From: Nitrosopumilaceae archaeon | Lineage (GTDB): Archaea > Thermoproteota > Nitrososphaeria > Nitrososphaerales > Nitrosopumilaceae | Reading direction: 5' to 3' | Length of the DNA: 64,000 bases | Assembly: GCA_030041535.1 (NCBI GenBank) | Contig: JASHNR010000001.1 | Location: forward strand, 38,109 to 102,108 | Part shown: piece after piece, positions 1-10,568 of the stretch | Layout: every line of letters starts with the position of its first letter | Numbering within the stretch: position 1 is the first letter of the stretch | Translations under genes and position numbers: made by a program | Notes under the pieces: generated by a model | What the model was told of the DNA's origin: nothing | The model's database searches: none | The model's input: the letters and a program-made list of their open reading frames with translations, nothing else

Positions 1-1
1 G

Positions 2-301
2 GAAAAGAGGAACAAGAGAAGTCTGCCACTGGGAAAAGTAAGAACGACTCTTGAATGCATAAACCCCGCAGCAGAGATTACTAACGAGAGCATATCTATC
101 ATAAAAAAGGCCTTTCACGCAGATGTCCCGGTTAGAATAATCGTAAAAGGTGAGGAAGACCTGTTGGTCTTACCTGTTGCTATACATGCTCCGAAAAACT
201 CGGTCATTATGTATGGGCAACCAAATGAAGGGTTAGTTATTGTAAAGGTAACCGAAGAGATAAGAAATAAGGCAACTAAGATTATGAATTCTATGAGTTA
301 G
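2..301 (+). CDS. GTP-dependent dephospho-CoA kinase (DUF359), C-terminal part, truncated by window edge
   Basis: Open frame from window start to TAG at 299-301; ...GEEDLLVLPVAIHAPKNSVIMYGQPNEGLVIVKV resembles DUF359. Confidence 0.7.
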   Translation, partial: EKRNKRSLPLGKVRTTLECINPAAEITNESISIIKKAFHADVPVRIIVKGEEDLLVLPVAIHAPKNSVIMYGQPNEGLVIVKVTEEIRNKATKIMNSMS

Positions 302-416
302 TTGGGGTATGATGACACGGTGGCTGTATGACATATGATTAAACTACACAAGTTCTGACCCTAAATAACTACTTTTTTGGTAAACTTGGAAAAATACACA
401 AACTCTTGCACGATAT

Positions 417-821
417 TTGACAATTCTAATTAAACTATTTCTCGAAGATCCTCAAGCAATGAAGTGTGATTTAGATTTGAAAGTTAAGATATTGGAGAAG
501 GTTGGAATCTATTCAAGCAGATTTGGAATTTCAGAACCTAAAGTTTTACTAACAACTAGAGAGGTTCTTGACATGCCAAAGGAAATTACCGAGGGAAGGA
601 GGACTTCGGCTTACAAATACTTGGGAGTGTCATATTTGCAACATAATCTCGTCTTTGTAAATATCAAGAAAATACCTGATGATAAGACCCTTGAAAATAC
701 CATAGTGCATGAGCTCATTCATTTTCGGTTTCCCTACTTGAGTCATGGAAAGCGTTTCAATAAGCTCGTAAGACAAGGCTTGGCAGGAAAAAATTTCAAA
801 CCATATAGAAAAAGAATATGA
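417..821 (+). CDS. SprT-like zinc metallopeptidase domain protein
   Basis: HELIH motif (HExxH) followed by SHGKRFNKLV; start codon uncertain (TTG 417 or ATG 459). Confidence 0.6.
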   Translation: MTILIKLFLEDPQAMKCDLDLKVKILEKVGIYSSRFGISEPKVLLTTREVLDMPKEITEGRRTSAYKYLGVSYLQHNLVFVNIKKIPDDKTLENTIVHELIHFRFPYLSHGKRFNKLVRQGLAGKNFKPYRKRI

Positions 822-920
822 AAATTCTTATTAAAATTATTTTAAATCATTCCATTATAACATTATATGAATAAAGTAGAATAAATTTATATAAATACCC
901 CGTCCGAGTCTTACTTTCAG

Positions 921-2954
921 ATGACGCTCAAAGAACTGATTCCGGTTGGTGCGTCAATCATCTCTTTTGTCATTGCAGCAGGACTTGCGGCATGGGTGTC
1001 TAAACAAAAGCCTGGAACACAGCAGATGCTAGATATTTCAAATGCAGTGGGGGTAGGTGCAATGGCATTTTTGAGAAGAGAGTTTAGAATTGTTATTCCT
1101 ATAGCCATAGGTCTTGCGGTCTTGATTGGTACCGCGATTGGCTTTACTAACGGTATTGCTTTTGCTGTTGGTGCAGGACTTTCTGCTATTGCCGGATTGA
1201 TCGCACTTAAAATTACAGTAAAGGCAGCGGTTCGAGCTGCAAATGCCTCTGGAAAAGGGCTTGGGCATACCTTTGCCCTTGCATTTAGGGGTGGAGCAAC
1301 AGTAGGCCTTGCTGTGCCTGCCATGGCTCTTTTGGGCATGAGTTTACTCTATTTTGCATTTCCAAGTCCTATCACAATTGCCGGTGTTGGTATCGGTGCT
1401 AGCTTGATTGCCTTGTTTATAAGAGTCGGTGGAGGCATATTCACAAAGGCTGCCGACATGGGTGCAGACTTAGTAGGAAAAGTGGAAGCAAATATCCCAG
1501 AAGATGATCCACGAAACCCCGCAACGATTGCTGATAACGTGGGAGACAATGTGGGAGACGCAGCTGGAATGGGGTCGGATATTTATGAGTCATATATTGT
1601 AACAATGCTTGCATCATTACTTATTGCTGGGCTGATTGGAACTCATCAGAACTTGTTTTATCCAATGTTAATTGGCGCATCTGGATTATTTGCATCTATT
1701 ATTGGCATTGCAACCATAACTCCAAGAAAGATGACGGATGTAAACAAGCCACTTGCCAACGCATTTTATGTTTCGGCCGCAATAGCAATTGCACTTAATT
1801 TTGTCTTCACATATCTATTTCTTGGTCATACAAAGATCGCATATGCACTATTTGGTAGTACTGTCATAGGAGTTATTCTGGTACCAGTAATACAGAGAAT
1901 CACAGATTACTTTACAAGTTATAGATTCAAACCAGTTCAAGAAATTTCTGCTTCTGCAAAATGGGGATACGCATCACTTACACTAATGGGAATAATACAG
2001 GGAATGCGTTCCACTGGCCCGTTTATGATTGCAATTGTAGTGGCTTTAGCTACGTCATTTGTATTGGCGTCATCTGCAGCACCAGATCCTACACAAACTA
2101 TGCTTTATGGAATATTTGGTACATCACTTACAGCCATGGCAATGCTAAGCCTTGCAGGAATCGTATTGAGTATAGATGCGTTTGGCCCTATTAGTGACAA
2201 TGCAGGTGGAATTGTAGAAATGACAGGTATGGGAGAAGAAAATCGTAAAGTTACAGATGAAATTGATGCAGTAGGAAATACTACAAAGGCCGTGACTAAA
2301 GGTTTTGCAATTGCAAGTGCAGGCCTTGCTGCATTAGCTATGATCCAAGCATTCCAGTATGAGGCAGGAAAAGTATTTCATCATATTTTTGATTATAGTC
2401 TTTCAAATCCTGCAGTAGTTGTAGGATTACTTGTAGGCGGCCTATTGCCGTTCTTTATTACAAGTCAGCTTATTGCCGCAGTGGCAAGGGCAGCTTCTAA
2501 AATGGTAGAAGAAGTAAGGCGGCAATTCAAGGAATCTCCAGGCATTTTGACCCACGAGGTAAAGCCTGATTATGCAAAATGTGTTGATGTTGCAACAGTA
2601 GCGTCATTACGTGAGCTTTGGAAATCTGCGGCAATAACAATTGCAGCGCCTATAGTACTTGGTATAGTTTTGGGCCCATCTGCAGTTGTTGGACTTTTGA
2701 TGGGCGCAGTAATTACAGGAATTTTTCTGGCATTTCATCTGGCAAATACTGGTGGTGCGTGGGACAATGCCAAAAAATACATGGAAATTAACAAACAAAA
2801 GGGAACAGAAGAACACAAGATAGCAATTGTTGGCGATATAATTGGGGATCCATACAAGGATACTGCCGGACCTGCACTAAATACAGTCATTAAATTGTTA
2901 AACACAGTAGCAATAGTCTTCGTATCTGCGTTCGTTGCTATCTTTGTCCTGTAG
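921..2954 (+). CDS. hppA: Membrane-bound H+-translocating pyrophosphatase
   Basis: DNVGDNVGD motifs, GNTTKAVTKGFAIASA (K+-independent type Lys), ~16 TM. Confidence 0.95.
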   Translation: MTLKELIPVGASIISFVIAAGLAAWVSKQKPGTQQMLDISNAVGVGAMAFLRREFRIVIPIAIGLAVLIGTAIGFTNGIAFAVGAGLSAIAGLIALKITVKAAVRAANASGKGLGHTFALAFRGGATVGLAVPAMALLGMSLLYFAFPSPITIAGVGIGASLIALFIRVGGGIFTKAADMGADLVGKVEANIPEDDPRNPATIADNVGDNVGDAAGMGSDIYESYIVTMLASLLIAGLIGTHQNLFYPMLIGASGLFASIIGIATITPRKMTDVNKPLANAFYVSAAIAIALNFVFTYLFLGHTKIAYALFGSTVIGVILVPVIQRITDYFTSYRFKPVQEISASAKWGYASLTLMGIIQGMRSTGPFMIAIVVALATSFVLASSAAPDPTQTMLYGIFGTSLTAMAMLSLAGIVLSIDAFGPISDNAGGIVEMTGMGEENRKVTDEIDAVGNTTKAVTKGFAIASAGLAALAMIQAFQYEAGKVFHHIFDYSLSNPAVVVGLLVGGLLPFFITSQLIAAVARAASKMVEEVRRQFKESPGILTHEVKPDYAKCVDVATVASLRELWKSAAITIAAPIVLGIVLGPSAVVGLLMGAVITGIFLAFHLANTGGAWDNAKKYMEINKQKGTEEHKIAIVGDIIGDPYKDTAGPALNTVIKLLNTVAIVFVSAFVAIFVL

Positions 2955-2955
2955 A

Positions 2956-3153
2956 TTAATCTGATTTTTTATCCTCAACAATCAATGTCATGTCAAGCTC
3001 GTCTATTTGGGCCTCTATTGTTTTTTTCATTGCATTGTTGTGTTCTGGACAAAACTTGAAGAACCCATCTATCGTCTCAAAACAGCCGCATATCCATTTA
3101 GTTTGGATCTCACCTTCCACTGTCAGTTTGTTGTATTTGCTATTGTTTACCAT
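2956..3153 (-). CDS. Conserved hypothetical small protein with Cys/His (CGCF...CPEH)
   Basis: ORF 2956..3297 with likely start at MVNNSKYNKL. Confidence 0.5.
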   Translation of the reverse strand: MVNNSKYNKLTVEGEIQTKWICGCFETIDGFFKFCPEHNNAMKKTIEAQIDELDMTLIVEDKKSD

Positions 3154-3223
3154 GATACCAAATAGGGCGGGTAATCTAAAAAGAGTTTTCAAAAATAAGA
3201 GTTTAAAAAATTGAAAAAGGTAG

Positions 3224-3481
3224 CTACGGGCAGCCTTCCATCTTCTGGATGAAATATCCTTTCTGTTGGATCTCGTTAGCAATTGGCTGAGGTGCACCTT
3301 GTGAGTGACAGAACTGGCACTCTTCGGTTGTAACTTTTGCTTCTGCCTCGTTTATTGTCTTGAGCCATTCTCTTGCATACTGGATTGCCTTTTGATGATC
3401 TTTTACATTTGTGATGACATCAAAGTGCATCGTATGGCCGTCCTTTGCCTCTACATATGTATCGTATACGTGAATTTCCAT
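3224..3481 (-). CDS. DUF2024 family protein
   Basis: MEIHVYDTYVEAKDGHTMHFDVIT...; recognisable DUF2024 pattern. Confidence 0.7.
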   Translation of the reverse strand: MEIHVYDTYVEAKDGHTMHFDVITNVKDHQKAIQYAREWLKTINEAEAKVTTEECQFCHSQGAPQPIANEIQQKGYFIQKMEGCP

Positions 3482-3894
3482 GTTTTTGATGGATAAAAAA
3501 GGGATATTTATTCTAAATCCCGTGGGTTTTTATTGTGATACGGAAACTATCGATCTTCCAAAGATCAAGAACATCATTCTAGAATTTAATAACGAAATTC
3601 TGCTACTCGATCATTTTAGTTGTTCTCTTTCCTATGGGATCAAATGATAGGATATGTATTTCTCCCTTCGAGTGTAATGGAAAGACACGTGCGACTTGCA
3701 AGGAATTTGTGAATAAAGTTCCTGATGACATAAAAAGACTACGTGTAGGTAGAGCAATTCTTTTACGTAACTTGCGTGTATTACTTGTCAGTGTGGGGCC
3801 AAAAAGCCGGATTCAAATGTAAGGATTGTAGCGCAACCTTTGTAGATAAAGAGCATTTTGAGCGACATAAAAAGAACATACACAAGCAATAATG

Positions 3895-4308
3895 CTAGAG
3901 GATTGTTACATTAACTGGTATGATAGTCGATTCTAAAATATATGCTCTAAATTCATTATTTGCATTTGAATAGATAACCCACGGAACTGGATTAACTTCC
4001 ATGTATTGGCGGTCAGTGGAAGAGGGATAGGCTGCCGAGTTTGGATGGGAGTGAAAAATTGCCACGACTTCTAAATTTCTCTTCTCAGATTCCTCATACG
4101 CTTTTATGAGTTCATCGTTTGATATAGTAAAATTAACAGGTGACGGCTCTGCATTCTCTGTTAGAAAGACATCTGATGTTAAAAATTGTCTATCGTCATT
4201 CTTTCCAAAAAGTATGGCACAAGATTCATTGGGTTCATTTTGCTTTGCATGTCGTATTAGTATGTCAACGTGATTTTTGGAAAGTGTTATCTCTTTTTGT
4301 AATGTCAT
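3895..4308 (-). CDS. JAMM/MPN+ domain metalloprotease (Mov34/MPN/PAD-1 family)
   Basis: E...HSHPNSAAYPSSTD JAMM motif; start chosen at MTLQKEITL. Confidence 0.8.
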   Translation of the reverse strand: MTLQKEITLSKNHVDILIRHAKQNEPNESCAILFGKNDDRQFLTSDVFLTENAEPSPVNFTISNDELIKAYEESEKRNLEVVAIFHSHPNSAAYPSSTDRQYMEVNPVPWVIYSNANNEFRAYILESTIIPVNVTIL

Positions 4309-5402
4309 CCTACTATTACTTTTCCAGTCATCCATGGATGAACTTGACAAAAGTATGGTGTTGTACCGGCTGTTGTAAACGTATGTTTGAATGTATCTCC
4401 TGGTTTGATCAGACTAGAATCAAATATTCCTGAGGGTCCAGCACTTGGATCACCGCTTGTGACTGTGTGAGCTGCAGCGTCTTGGTTGGTCCACGTTACA
4501 GTTGTTCCAACTTTGACAGAAAGACTTGCTGGATCAAAATATTTTTGTCCTGCACTTTGGGTGGAGGCACCTTTTGAGATTGTAACATTTGCAACAAGCG
4601 GCTGGGTTATCACTATCTTGCCAGTCATGAATGGATGCACTGTACACATGTAATCATATTCGGTTCCATTTAATTTTGATGTATCAAGTGAGTATGTCTT
4701 ACCGGGTGTAATCAAACTAGAATCAAATATTGAACCATCTGGAGCATTTGTGACAGTGTGAGGTACCGTATCATTATTGGTCCACTGTATTATGTCTCCT
4801 TTTGGAACTGTGACGGTATTGGGAGTAAAGTTTGGATTTCCTTTGATGGATGCATTAACTGGAATGGTGACGTATATTACTGGAGCTGTTGGTAAAGTTT
4901 GATTAGCTGTCTGTGTTGCATTGGTTTCATTTAGTGTATGCAACGAGAACTGTGCACCTGGTCCTATGAATCCAAATACAGTAAATGATCCTACTCCAAC
5001 TGCCATCGCAGCCAAAAATATTACAGCTATGGGCCTGAAATATTTTTGTGCCCTCATAGAAGAAAACGCTATGACAACACTTGGTATGATTATGATGATT
5101 AAAACGCCTACAAATCTGGGCAATGATGTTATGACTGTATTCAAGCTTATTGCATAAGCTCCTACCGAGCCCGCGATTCCAAATATTACAAGAGTTGTTG
5201 CTTTGGCTCTTGGGCTAGTTGAAACACCGCCGCTTAGAATTCCTGCGGACAAGAACACCATGCCTACAAACATGGTCAAACCTGAAAGTGCTTGCATTCC
5301 TGTAAGGAAAGTATTGGCAATTCCCAAGTAGGATAAAATGACTCCTCCAAGACCTATAGAGGTCAAACCCATGCCAGGCATCATTAGATCCCAGTCACTC
5401 AT
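4305..5402 (-). CDS. Membrane protein with two C-terminal cupredoxin (plastocyanin-like) domains
   Basis: N-terminal TM segments; two type-1 Cu motifs: H...MCTVHPFM and H...YFCQVHPWM. Confidence 0.85.
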   Translation of the reverse strand: MSDWDLMMPGMGLTSIGLGGVILSYLGIANTFLTGMQALSGLTMFVGMVFLSAGILSGGVSTSPRAKATTLVIFGIAGSVGAYAISLNTVITSLPRFVGVLIIIIIPSVVIAFSSMRAQKYFRPIAVIFLAAMAVGVGSFTVFGFIGPGAQFSLHTLNETNATQTANQTLPTAPVIYVTIPVNASIKGNPNFTPNTVTVPKGDIIQWTNNDTVPHTVTNAPDGSIFDSSLITPGKTYSLDTSKLNGTEYDYMCTVHPFMTGKIVITQPLVANVTISKGASTQSAGQKYFDPASLSVKVGTTVTWTNQDAAAHTVTSGDPSAGPSGIFDSSLIKPGDTFKHTFTTAGTTPYFCQVHPWMTGKVIVG

Positions 5403-5448
5403 CTGTGGTAATTCGATTAAGTGAGGTACTTAATTCTTTTGACTTCTC

Positions 5449-6375
5449 ATGACAAACTTCGAAGAAATTAAATTCCCAGCAGACTCGCTAAGACTAGTGG
5501 GATTAAAAGAAGTACTGGAGATATCAAAACCCCGTATAGTAGTTTTACTTGTAATTACCGCCGTAACATCAATGTACGCAGCCAGCAAATTGATAGGTCC
5601 GCCACTTAACTATGTTAGCCTATTACACATAATCATAGCCGGATCGCTTTCTTCAGCCGGTTCAAGTGCCCTTAATCACTATTATGATCGAGACATCGAT
5701 CTGTTGATGAAAAGAACCAGTAACCGACCAATCCCATCCGGAAGGATGTCTGCAAGAAATGTTTTGATATATGGTCTAGTTGTAAGTGCCGTCTCTGTAA
5801 TTTATGCATGGTTTACCCTGAATCCAATTTCTACATTTTTCATTGCGCTAGGAGTTTTCTTTTATGTGATAGTCTATACGGCATGGCTCAAGCGTACAAA
5901 TTCATCTAATATTGTAATTGGAGGCTTTGCTGGTAGCTGTGCTGCAATGGCAGGGTGGTCTGCTGCGACTGGCTCCATGGACATACTGGGAGCACTTGTG
6001 GGTATTCTTGTCTTTGCGTGGACTCCTTCCCACTTTTGGTGTCTTGCAATGAAGATAAGAGATGATTATGCAGAAGCACACGTTCCAATGTTGCCAGTAT
6101 TGATTGGCATGCAAAGGACATCAAAATACATACTTGTCAACACCGCAATATTGCTTCCATATTCATTGGCCCTTGTAGCATTTGGATTAGGTTACGTCTA
6201 TCTTGCAATTGCTGCAGTATCAGGTAGCCTGATGTTACTGTATCATTACAAACTGACAAAGACTCCAACTTCTGACTTTGCGTGGAAAGCCTACAAGGTG
6301 ACTGCTCCATACCTTACGATAATATTTGTAGGAATTGCACTTGATGCTGCGTTCCACTTTCCTGTGATGAAATAA
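5449..6375 (+). CDS. ctaB: Protoheme IX farnesyltransferase
   Basis: NHYYDRDIDLLMKRTSNRPIPSG prenyltransferase motif, multi-TM. Confidence 0.93.
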   Translation: MTNFEEIKFPADSLRLVGLKEVLEISKPRIVVLLVITAVTSMYAASKLIGPPLNYVSLLHIIIAGSLSSAGSSALNHYYDRDIDLLMKRTSNRPIPSGRMSARNVLIYGLVVSAVSVIYAWFTLNPISTFFIALGVFFYVIVYTAWLKRTNSSNIVIGGFAGSCAAMAGWSAATGSMDILGALVGILVFAWTPSHFWCLAMKIRDDYAEAHVPMLPVLIGMQRTSKYILVNTAILLPYSLALVAFGLGYVYLAIAAVSGSLMLLYHYKLTKTPTSDFAWKAYKVTAPYLTIIFVGIALDAAFHFPVMK

Positions 6376-6376
6376 A

Positions 6377-6694
6377 TTATTCTTGGGTGTCTTGTTCTTG
6401 CTCTACACCAGGAAATCCTGCTTCGTATTCTTTTTCTAGACTTTCCCTGTTCTGTTTTTCTATGTCGTCTTCGTTTTCCTCTTTTTCATAAATCTCAACT
6501 CTTCTCTCATCTTTTGTTAGCCAAGTAACCTTGATGAGGCCATAAATTTCGAGATTCAGTAATGTTTTATTGAATTCATCCTCAGGAATTGAAATTCCAG
6601 ATTTTATCAATGCCTTTGAGAGCTCAGAGTCTGTCATAGAACCTGCATTTTTTACTATTTCATATACTGAATTTCTAAGAGGAATAGTTGCCAT
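6377..6694 (-). CDS. Small winged-helix-like protein
   Basis: wHTH-like sequence, adjacent to CDC48 gene. Confidence 0.5.
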   Translation of the reverse strand: MATIPLRNSVYEIVKNAGSMTDSELSKALIKSGISIPEDEFNKTLLNLEIYGLIKVTWLTKDERRVEIYEKEENEDDIEKQNRESLEKEYEAGFPGVEQEQDTQE

Positions 6695-6696
6695 AT

Positions 6697-8868
6697 CTAA
6701 CCATAAAATGCCTTGTCAATTGGCTTGGGTAATGCGTATGATATATTGTCTTTGATTGCAGAATACCAATCTTCAACGCCTTTGGTGATAGAAGGCTTGA
6801 TGACTTTTAATGCCGCGGCAAAGTCTACGCTACTGATTTTTGGCGTATTGTTTCTCATTGCTTGTACTGCAGATTCTCTGCACACTGCTACCAAATCAGC
6901 TCCTGTGTATCCCTTTGTTGAAAGCGCAATCTCCTTCAAGTCGACATCTCCAGATAGAGGCATCTGTCGTGTGAGTGTCTTGATTATCTCAAATCTTCCC
7001 TTTTCTTCAGGCGGAGGAATAAAGAGTATCAAATCTAAGCGACCGGGTCTTAACAGCGAGGGATCTATCAGATCAGGTCTATTGGAAATTCCAACAACTA
7101 TCACTCTTGCAGCTCCCCCATCTTCCATCTCGGTGAGCAACTGGCTGAGTAGTCTTTCTCCAACTCCTCCTTCTTCAAATGATTTTGATCTTGCCAACGA
7201 ATCAAGTTCGTCAAAAATTATAATGCATGGTGATGATGCTTTTGCCTTTCTGAAAATCTCTCTTATCGCCTTTTCAGATTCACCTACCCATTTTGACAAG
7301 ATTTCTGCTCCTCTTACCAATATCATGTTGCCACCGCTTTCTGTTGCAAGTGCTCTTGCAAGCATTGTCTTTCCACATCCTGGGGGTCCATAAAGCAAAG
7401 CACCTTTTGGAGGTTTGATACCAATCTTCTGAAATTTTGCCGGTTCCTTTATGGCTGTAATTAAATTATCATTTAGTGTTCTTTTTGCGTCATCTAATCC
7501 CCCGACATCTTTCCACCATACTTTTGGACTTTCAACGTAGAACTCTCTCATTGCAGTTGGAACAATTTCATGTGTTGCATCGTAAAAGTCTTGAAGGCGT
7601 ATGGTCATCTTCTGCAAAATTGCAGGTGATATCTTTTCAGTCTCCATCTCAATCTCTGGTAAAAATGCTCTAAGAGCTTTCATTGCTGCCTCTCTGCAAA
7701 GTGACTTGATATCAGCACCAGTATATCCATGAAGCTCTGCTGCAAGAACCTTCAAGTCAACATCATCTGCAATAGGCATTCCTCTTGTATGAATATGTAA
7801 AATCTCTAATCTGCCATCGGCATTTGGTACTGAGATTTCTATCTCTCTGTCAAATCTACCGGGCCTTCTCAATGCAGGGTCTACACTTTCTGGCCTGTTT
7901 GTTGCCCCAAGTACGATGACATTCCCTCTATCTGTTAGACCATCCATTAATGCCAATAGCTGAGCCACTACTCTTTTTTCAACATCGCCGTAAGCTTCTT
8001 CTCTTTTTGGAGCAATAGCATCAATTTCATCAATAAACACCACACTTGGGGCATTGTCTTTTGCTTCCTTGAAAATATCTCTAAGTCTTGCCTCTGTCTC
8101 TCCATAATACTTGTTCATTATCTCAGGACCGTTTATGGAATAGAAATTGGCTTCTGATTCACTTGCAAGTACTTTTGCAATCAGTGTCTTTCCGCATCCT
8201 GGAGGTCCATACAAGAGAATCCCACTATGTGGTTCTATGTTTAATCTACTGAAAACTTCGGGATGTTTTAATGGTAGTTCTACAATCTCACGCATTCGGT
8301 CTATCTGTGCTCTGAGTCCGCCTATCTCCTCGTATGTGACCCGTGCCTTTTTGTCGACTGACGTGTCAGTTAAAATGGTAAGTACTGTGCCACGGTCTAT
8401 CTTGGCTACACTTTTTGGTGAAATCTTGTGTATCTTAAAGTCCATGGAATTTCCAAGAATCATTACTGATATCTCATCTCCTTCAGAAAGGGGTAATCCT
8501 TTTAGCCTATTTTTGACAAAATCTGTAAATTCCTTATCTACTGTAACATTTCCATTAACTGGCATCAAGACTACACTTTTTGCTGGTTTTGCGACAACTT
8601 TTCTAACATTGACCAGATCGTTTATTCCTACCCCGACATTCTTTCTTGTCTGACCGTCTATTCTGACCATGTCTGGTGCTTTGTTATCATCATCTGCAGG
8701 CCATACTATTGCACAGCTAGATTTTTTCCCTATAATCTCTATCATGTCTCCTGGTTCGACTTTTAAAAATTCCATAGCTTCTGGTTCTATTCTGGCTCGT
8801 CTTTTACCTACGTCTCGCTGCTTGGCTTCACCAACGCGCATTTGGAGCAGCTCATCTTTTTTTACCAA
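6697..8868 (-). CDS. cdc48: CDC48/VCP family AAA ATPase
   Basis: Two AAA modules: GPPGCGKT twice, Walker B FIDEIDAI / IFDELDSL, N-terminal double-psi barrel. Confidence 0.95.
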   Translation of the reverse strand: MVKKDELLQMRVGEAKQRDVGKRRARIEPEAMEFLKVEPGDMIEIIGKKSSCAIVWPADDDNKAPDMVRIDGQTRKNVGVGINDLVNVRKVVAKPAKSVVLMPVNGNVTVDKEFTDFVKNRLKGLPLSEGDEISVMILGNSMDFKIHKISPKSVAKIDRGTVLTILTDTSVDKKARVTYEEIGGLRAQIDRMREIVELPLKHPEVFSRLNIEPHSGILLYGPPGCGKTLIAKVLASESEANFYSINGPEIMNKYYGETEARLRDIFKEAKDNAPSVVFIDEIDAIAPKREEAYGDVEKRVVAQLLALMDGLTDRGNVIVLGATNRPESVDPALRRPGRFDREIEISVPNADGRLEILHIHTRGMPIADDVDLKVLAAELHGYTGADIKSLCREAAMKALRAFLPEIEMETEKISPAILQKMTIRLQDFYDATHEIVPTAMREFYVESPKVWWKDVGGLDDAKRTLNDNLITAIKEPAKFQKIGIKPPKGALLYGPPGCGKTMLARALATESGGNMILVRGAEILSKWVGESEKAIREIFRKAKASSPCIIIFDELDSLARSKSFEEGGVGERLLSQLLTEMEDGGAARVIVVGISNRPDLIDPSLLRPGRLDLILFIPPPEEKGRFEIIKTLTRQMPLSGDVDLKEIALSTKGYTGADLVAVCRESAVQAMRNNTPKISSVDFAAALKVIKPSITKGVEDWYSAIKDNISYALPKPIDKAFYG

Positions 8869-8881
8869 AAAGATACCTCCA

Positions 8882-9163
8882 TCACTTGGCGTCTACAGAA
8901 GCTCGACTTACTCCGAGTACCTCGAACTCTCCTACGCCTTCGATTGAACGTACACTGTTTTCAAGTGAGTCCATCTGTCCTTCCTTGTCATCTAAGAAGA
9001 ATTCGGCATTAATAAAGTAGAGACCAAAAGCAAGTGGCTCTTTTGTATATTTTGAGAGTGTTATGCCGTCCTTTAGAGTTGTGGTGATATTCTTGGCAAC
9101 GTTGTCGAGATCTATCTCAGTACCTGTTGGTAAAATCTTTGCTCGTAATACTAGTCGAGGCAT
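8882..9163 (-). CDS. Translation elongation factor aEF-1 beta
   Basis: MPRLVLRAKILPTGTEIDLD...YFINAEFFLDDKEGQMDSLE. Confidence 0.85.
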   Translation of the reverse strand: MPRLVLRAKILPTGTEIDLDNVAKNITTTLKDGITLSKYTKEPLAFGLYFINAEFFLDDKEGQMDSLENSVRSIEGVGEFEVLGVSRASVDAK

Positions 9164-9168
9164 TTTCT

Positions 9169-9348
9169 TTATGGTCCTTCGAAATCACATGATTTGCACT
9201 TGTATGTTCTAGCTGCCTCTCTACAACTTTCACAGCGCCAAAGCAATACCGAGCCGCAGTTGGGGCAGTTGAATTTTACACATTTATCATTAGGCATGAT
9301 TGGTCTATGGCACGAACTGCATACTGGCAAAGTAATTGACGATGACAT
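9169..9348 (-). CDS. Small double zinc-ribbon protein (DUF1610-like)
   Basis: Read by hand: MSSSITLPVCSSCHRPIMPNDKCVKFNCPNCGSVLLWRCESCREAARTYKCKSCDFEGP; four CxxC knuckles; adjacent to aEF-1beta. Confidence 0.8.
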   Translation of the reverse strand: MSSSITLPVCSSCHRPIMPNDKCVKFNCPNCGSVLLWRCESCREAARTYKCKSCDFEGP

Positions 9349-9403
9349 GTTAGAAGCTGGACTTTCTACCGAATTTATATCTTCCTTATGAATAGATGCA
9401 CAT

Positions 9404-10540
9404 TCAACTCAATAATCGTCTTAATTCATTTCCTAATATTGCCTGAATAGCTTTTACAGATCCCTTTACTCCTAAAAGTTTTGCAACCGATACTGTGTGG
9501 AAATCAAAACTTCCCTCTTTTGAAATATCCTCTAACACTTGAGGAGTTACTGATTCAAAAAGATCATTGATCGATTTGTTGTCAAGTCTTTCAAGAAGAG
9601 ATCTGGCAAGAAGCATCTGCTCAAATTCTTTTCCAAATTTATCTGACCACTCTTTCTGATATTTCTGTAACTCATTTTCTTTTCCAGATTCCAAAAACTT
9701 GGATATGGCATTTCCAGCTAGTATTCCACCAAGTCCTGAGGAATAAATTCCACCTGCTGTAGTGGGCTTTGCCTGTCCTGCTGCGTCTCCTACCGTTACT
9801 ATGTTCCTTGTTACAAATTCCTTGATTGGACCTTTTATCCATATTGGTGCAAATATCTTTCTTACTGTGGAATAGCTACCTTTTTGCTTCAAAAAGTCTT
9901 CTAGCACTGCTGCGGGGTTGATTCCTTTTCCAGCAACTCCTACCTTTGCCTCGTCGCGTCTAGTTGGTATTACCCATGCAAAGAATCCAGGATATTTTTC
10001 TTGATCAAGATATACTTCGACTTGTTCCTTGTCAATCCAGTCTGCATATACCTCGTATTGTGCAGATTGTAGTGTTCCCGTACGGTCCTTGTGAATCAAA
10101 GAGGATACTCCTCTTGCATCAACTATTATCTTACACTTGATATCTCCATCAGTTGTCCTAACACCCTCTTTGGTTATTTCTCTAAGTGATGATCTCACTC
10201 GTATTTCAGCACCATTGACTTTGGCTTGATGCGCAATTTGCTTATCAAATTCTCTTCTATCTAGTACTATGACCTGTTGCGGTCTTGCATCAAGTGTAAA
10301 GCTCTTTCCTGACGGTGCTACCATCCGGGCTGATCTCACCTTGTTATCAAGTGTGGCCCTCATTGGGATGATTCCAAGATCATCCATGGCTGATATGCTT
10401 ACAAGCCCTCCGCAGTGTTCTGGCGTTCCAATCTCGTAGTCTTCTTCTATGACAAGAACATTATGGCCTCGTACTGCAATTTCTCTTGCACACAAGAGTC
10501 CTGCCACACTTCCACCTGCTACAACTACATCGTAATCCAC
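9404..10540 (-). CDS. Geranylgeranyl reductase family FAD-dependent protein (archaeal lipid reductase)
   Basis: N-terminal GGSVAGLLCARE dinucleotide fold; VGDAAGQAKPTTAGGIYSSG. Confidence 0.88.
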   Translation of the reverse strand: MDYDVVVAGGSVAGLLCAREIAVRGHNVLVIEEDYEIGTPEHCGGLVSISAMDDLGIIPMRATLDNKVRSARMVAPSGKSFTLDARPQQVIVLDRREFDKQIAHQAKVNGAEIRVRSSLREITKEGVRTTDGDIKCKIIVDARGVSSLIHKDRTGTLQSAQYEVYADWIDKEQVEVYLDQEKYPGFFAWVIPTRRDEAKVGVAGKGINPAAVLEDFLKQKGSYSTVRKIFAPIWIKGPIKEFVTRNIVTVGDAAGQAKPTTAGGIYSSGLGGILAGNAISKFLESGKENELQKYQKEWSDKFGKEFEQMLLARSLLERLDNKSINDLFESVTPQVLEDISKEGSFDFHTVSVAKLLGVKGSVKAIQAILGNELRRLLS

Positions 10541-10568
10541 ACCTTGTTATTTTTTATCATTTATTTAT

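Noticed and set aside
6713-7393. 226-aa plus-strand ORF and other long ORFs antisense to cdc48 (6713-8653)
   Set aside because: Shadow ORFs opposite a well-conserved AAA ATPase; no recognisable domain of their own.
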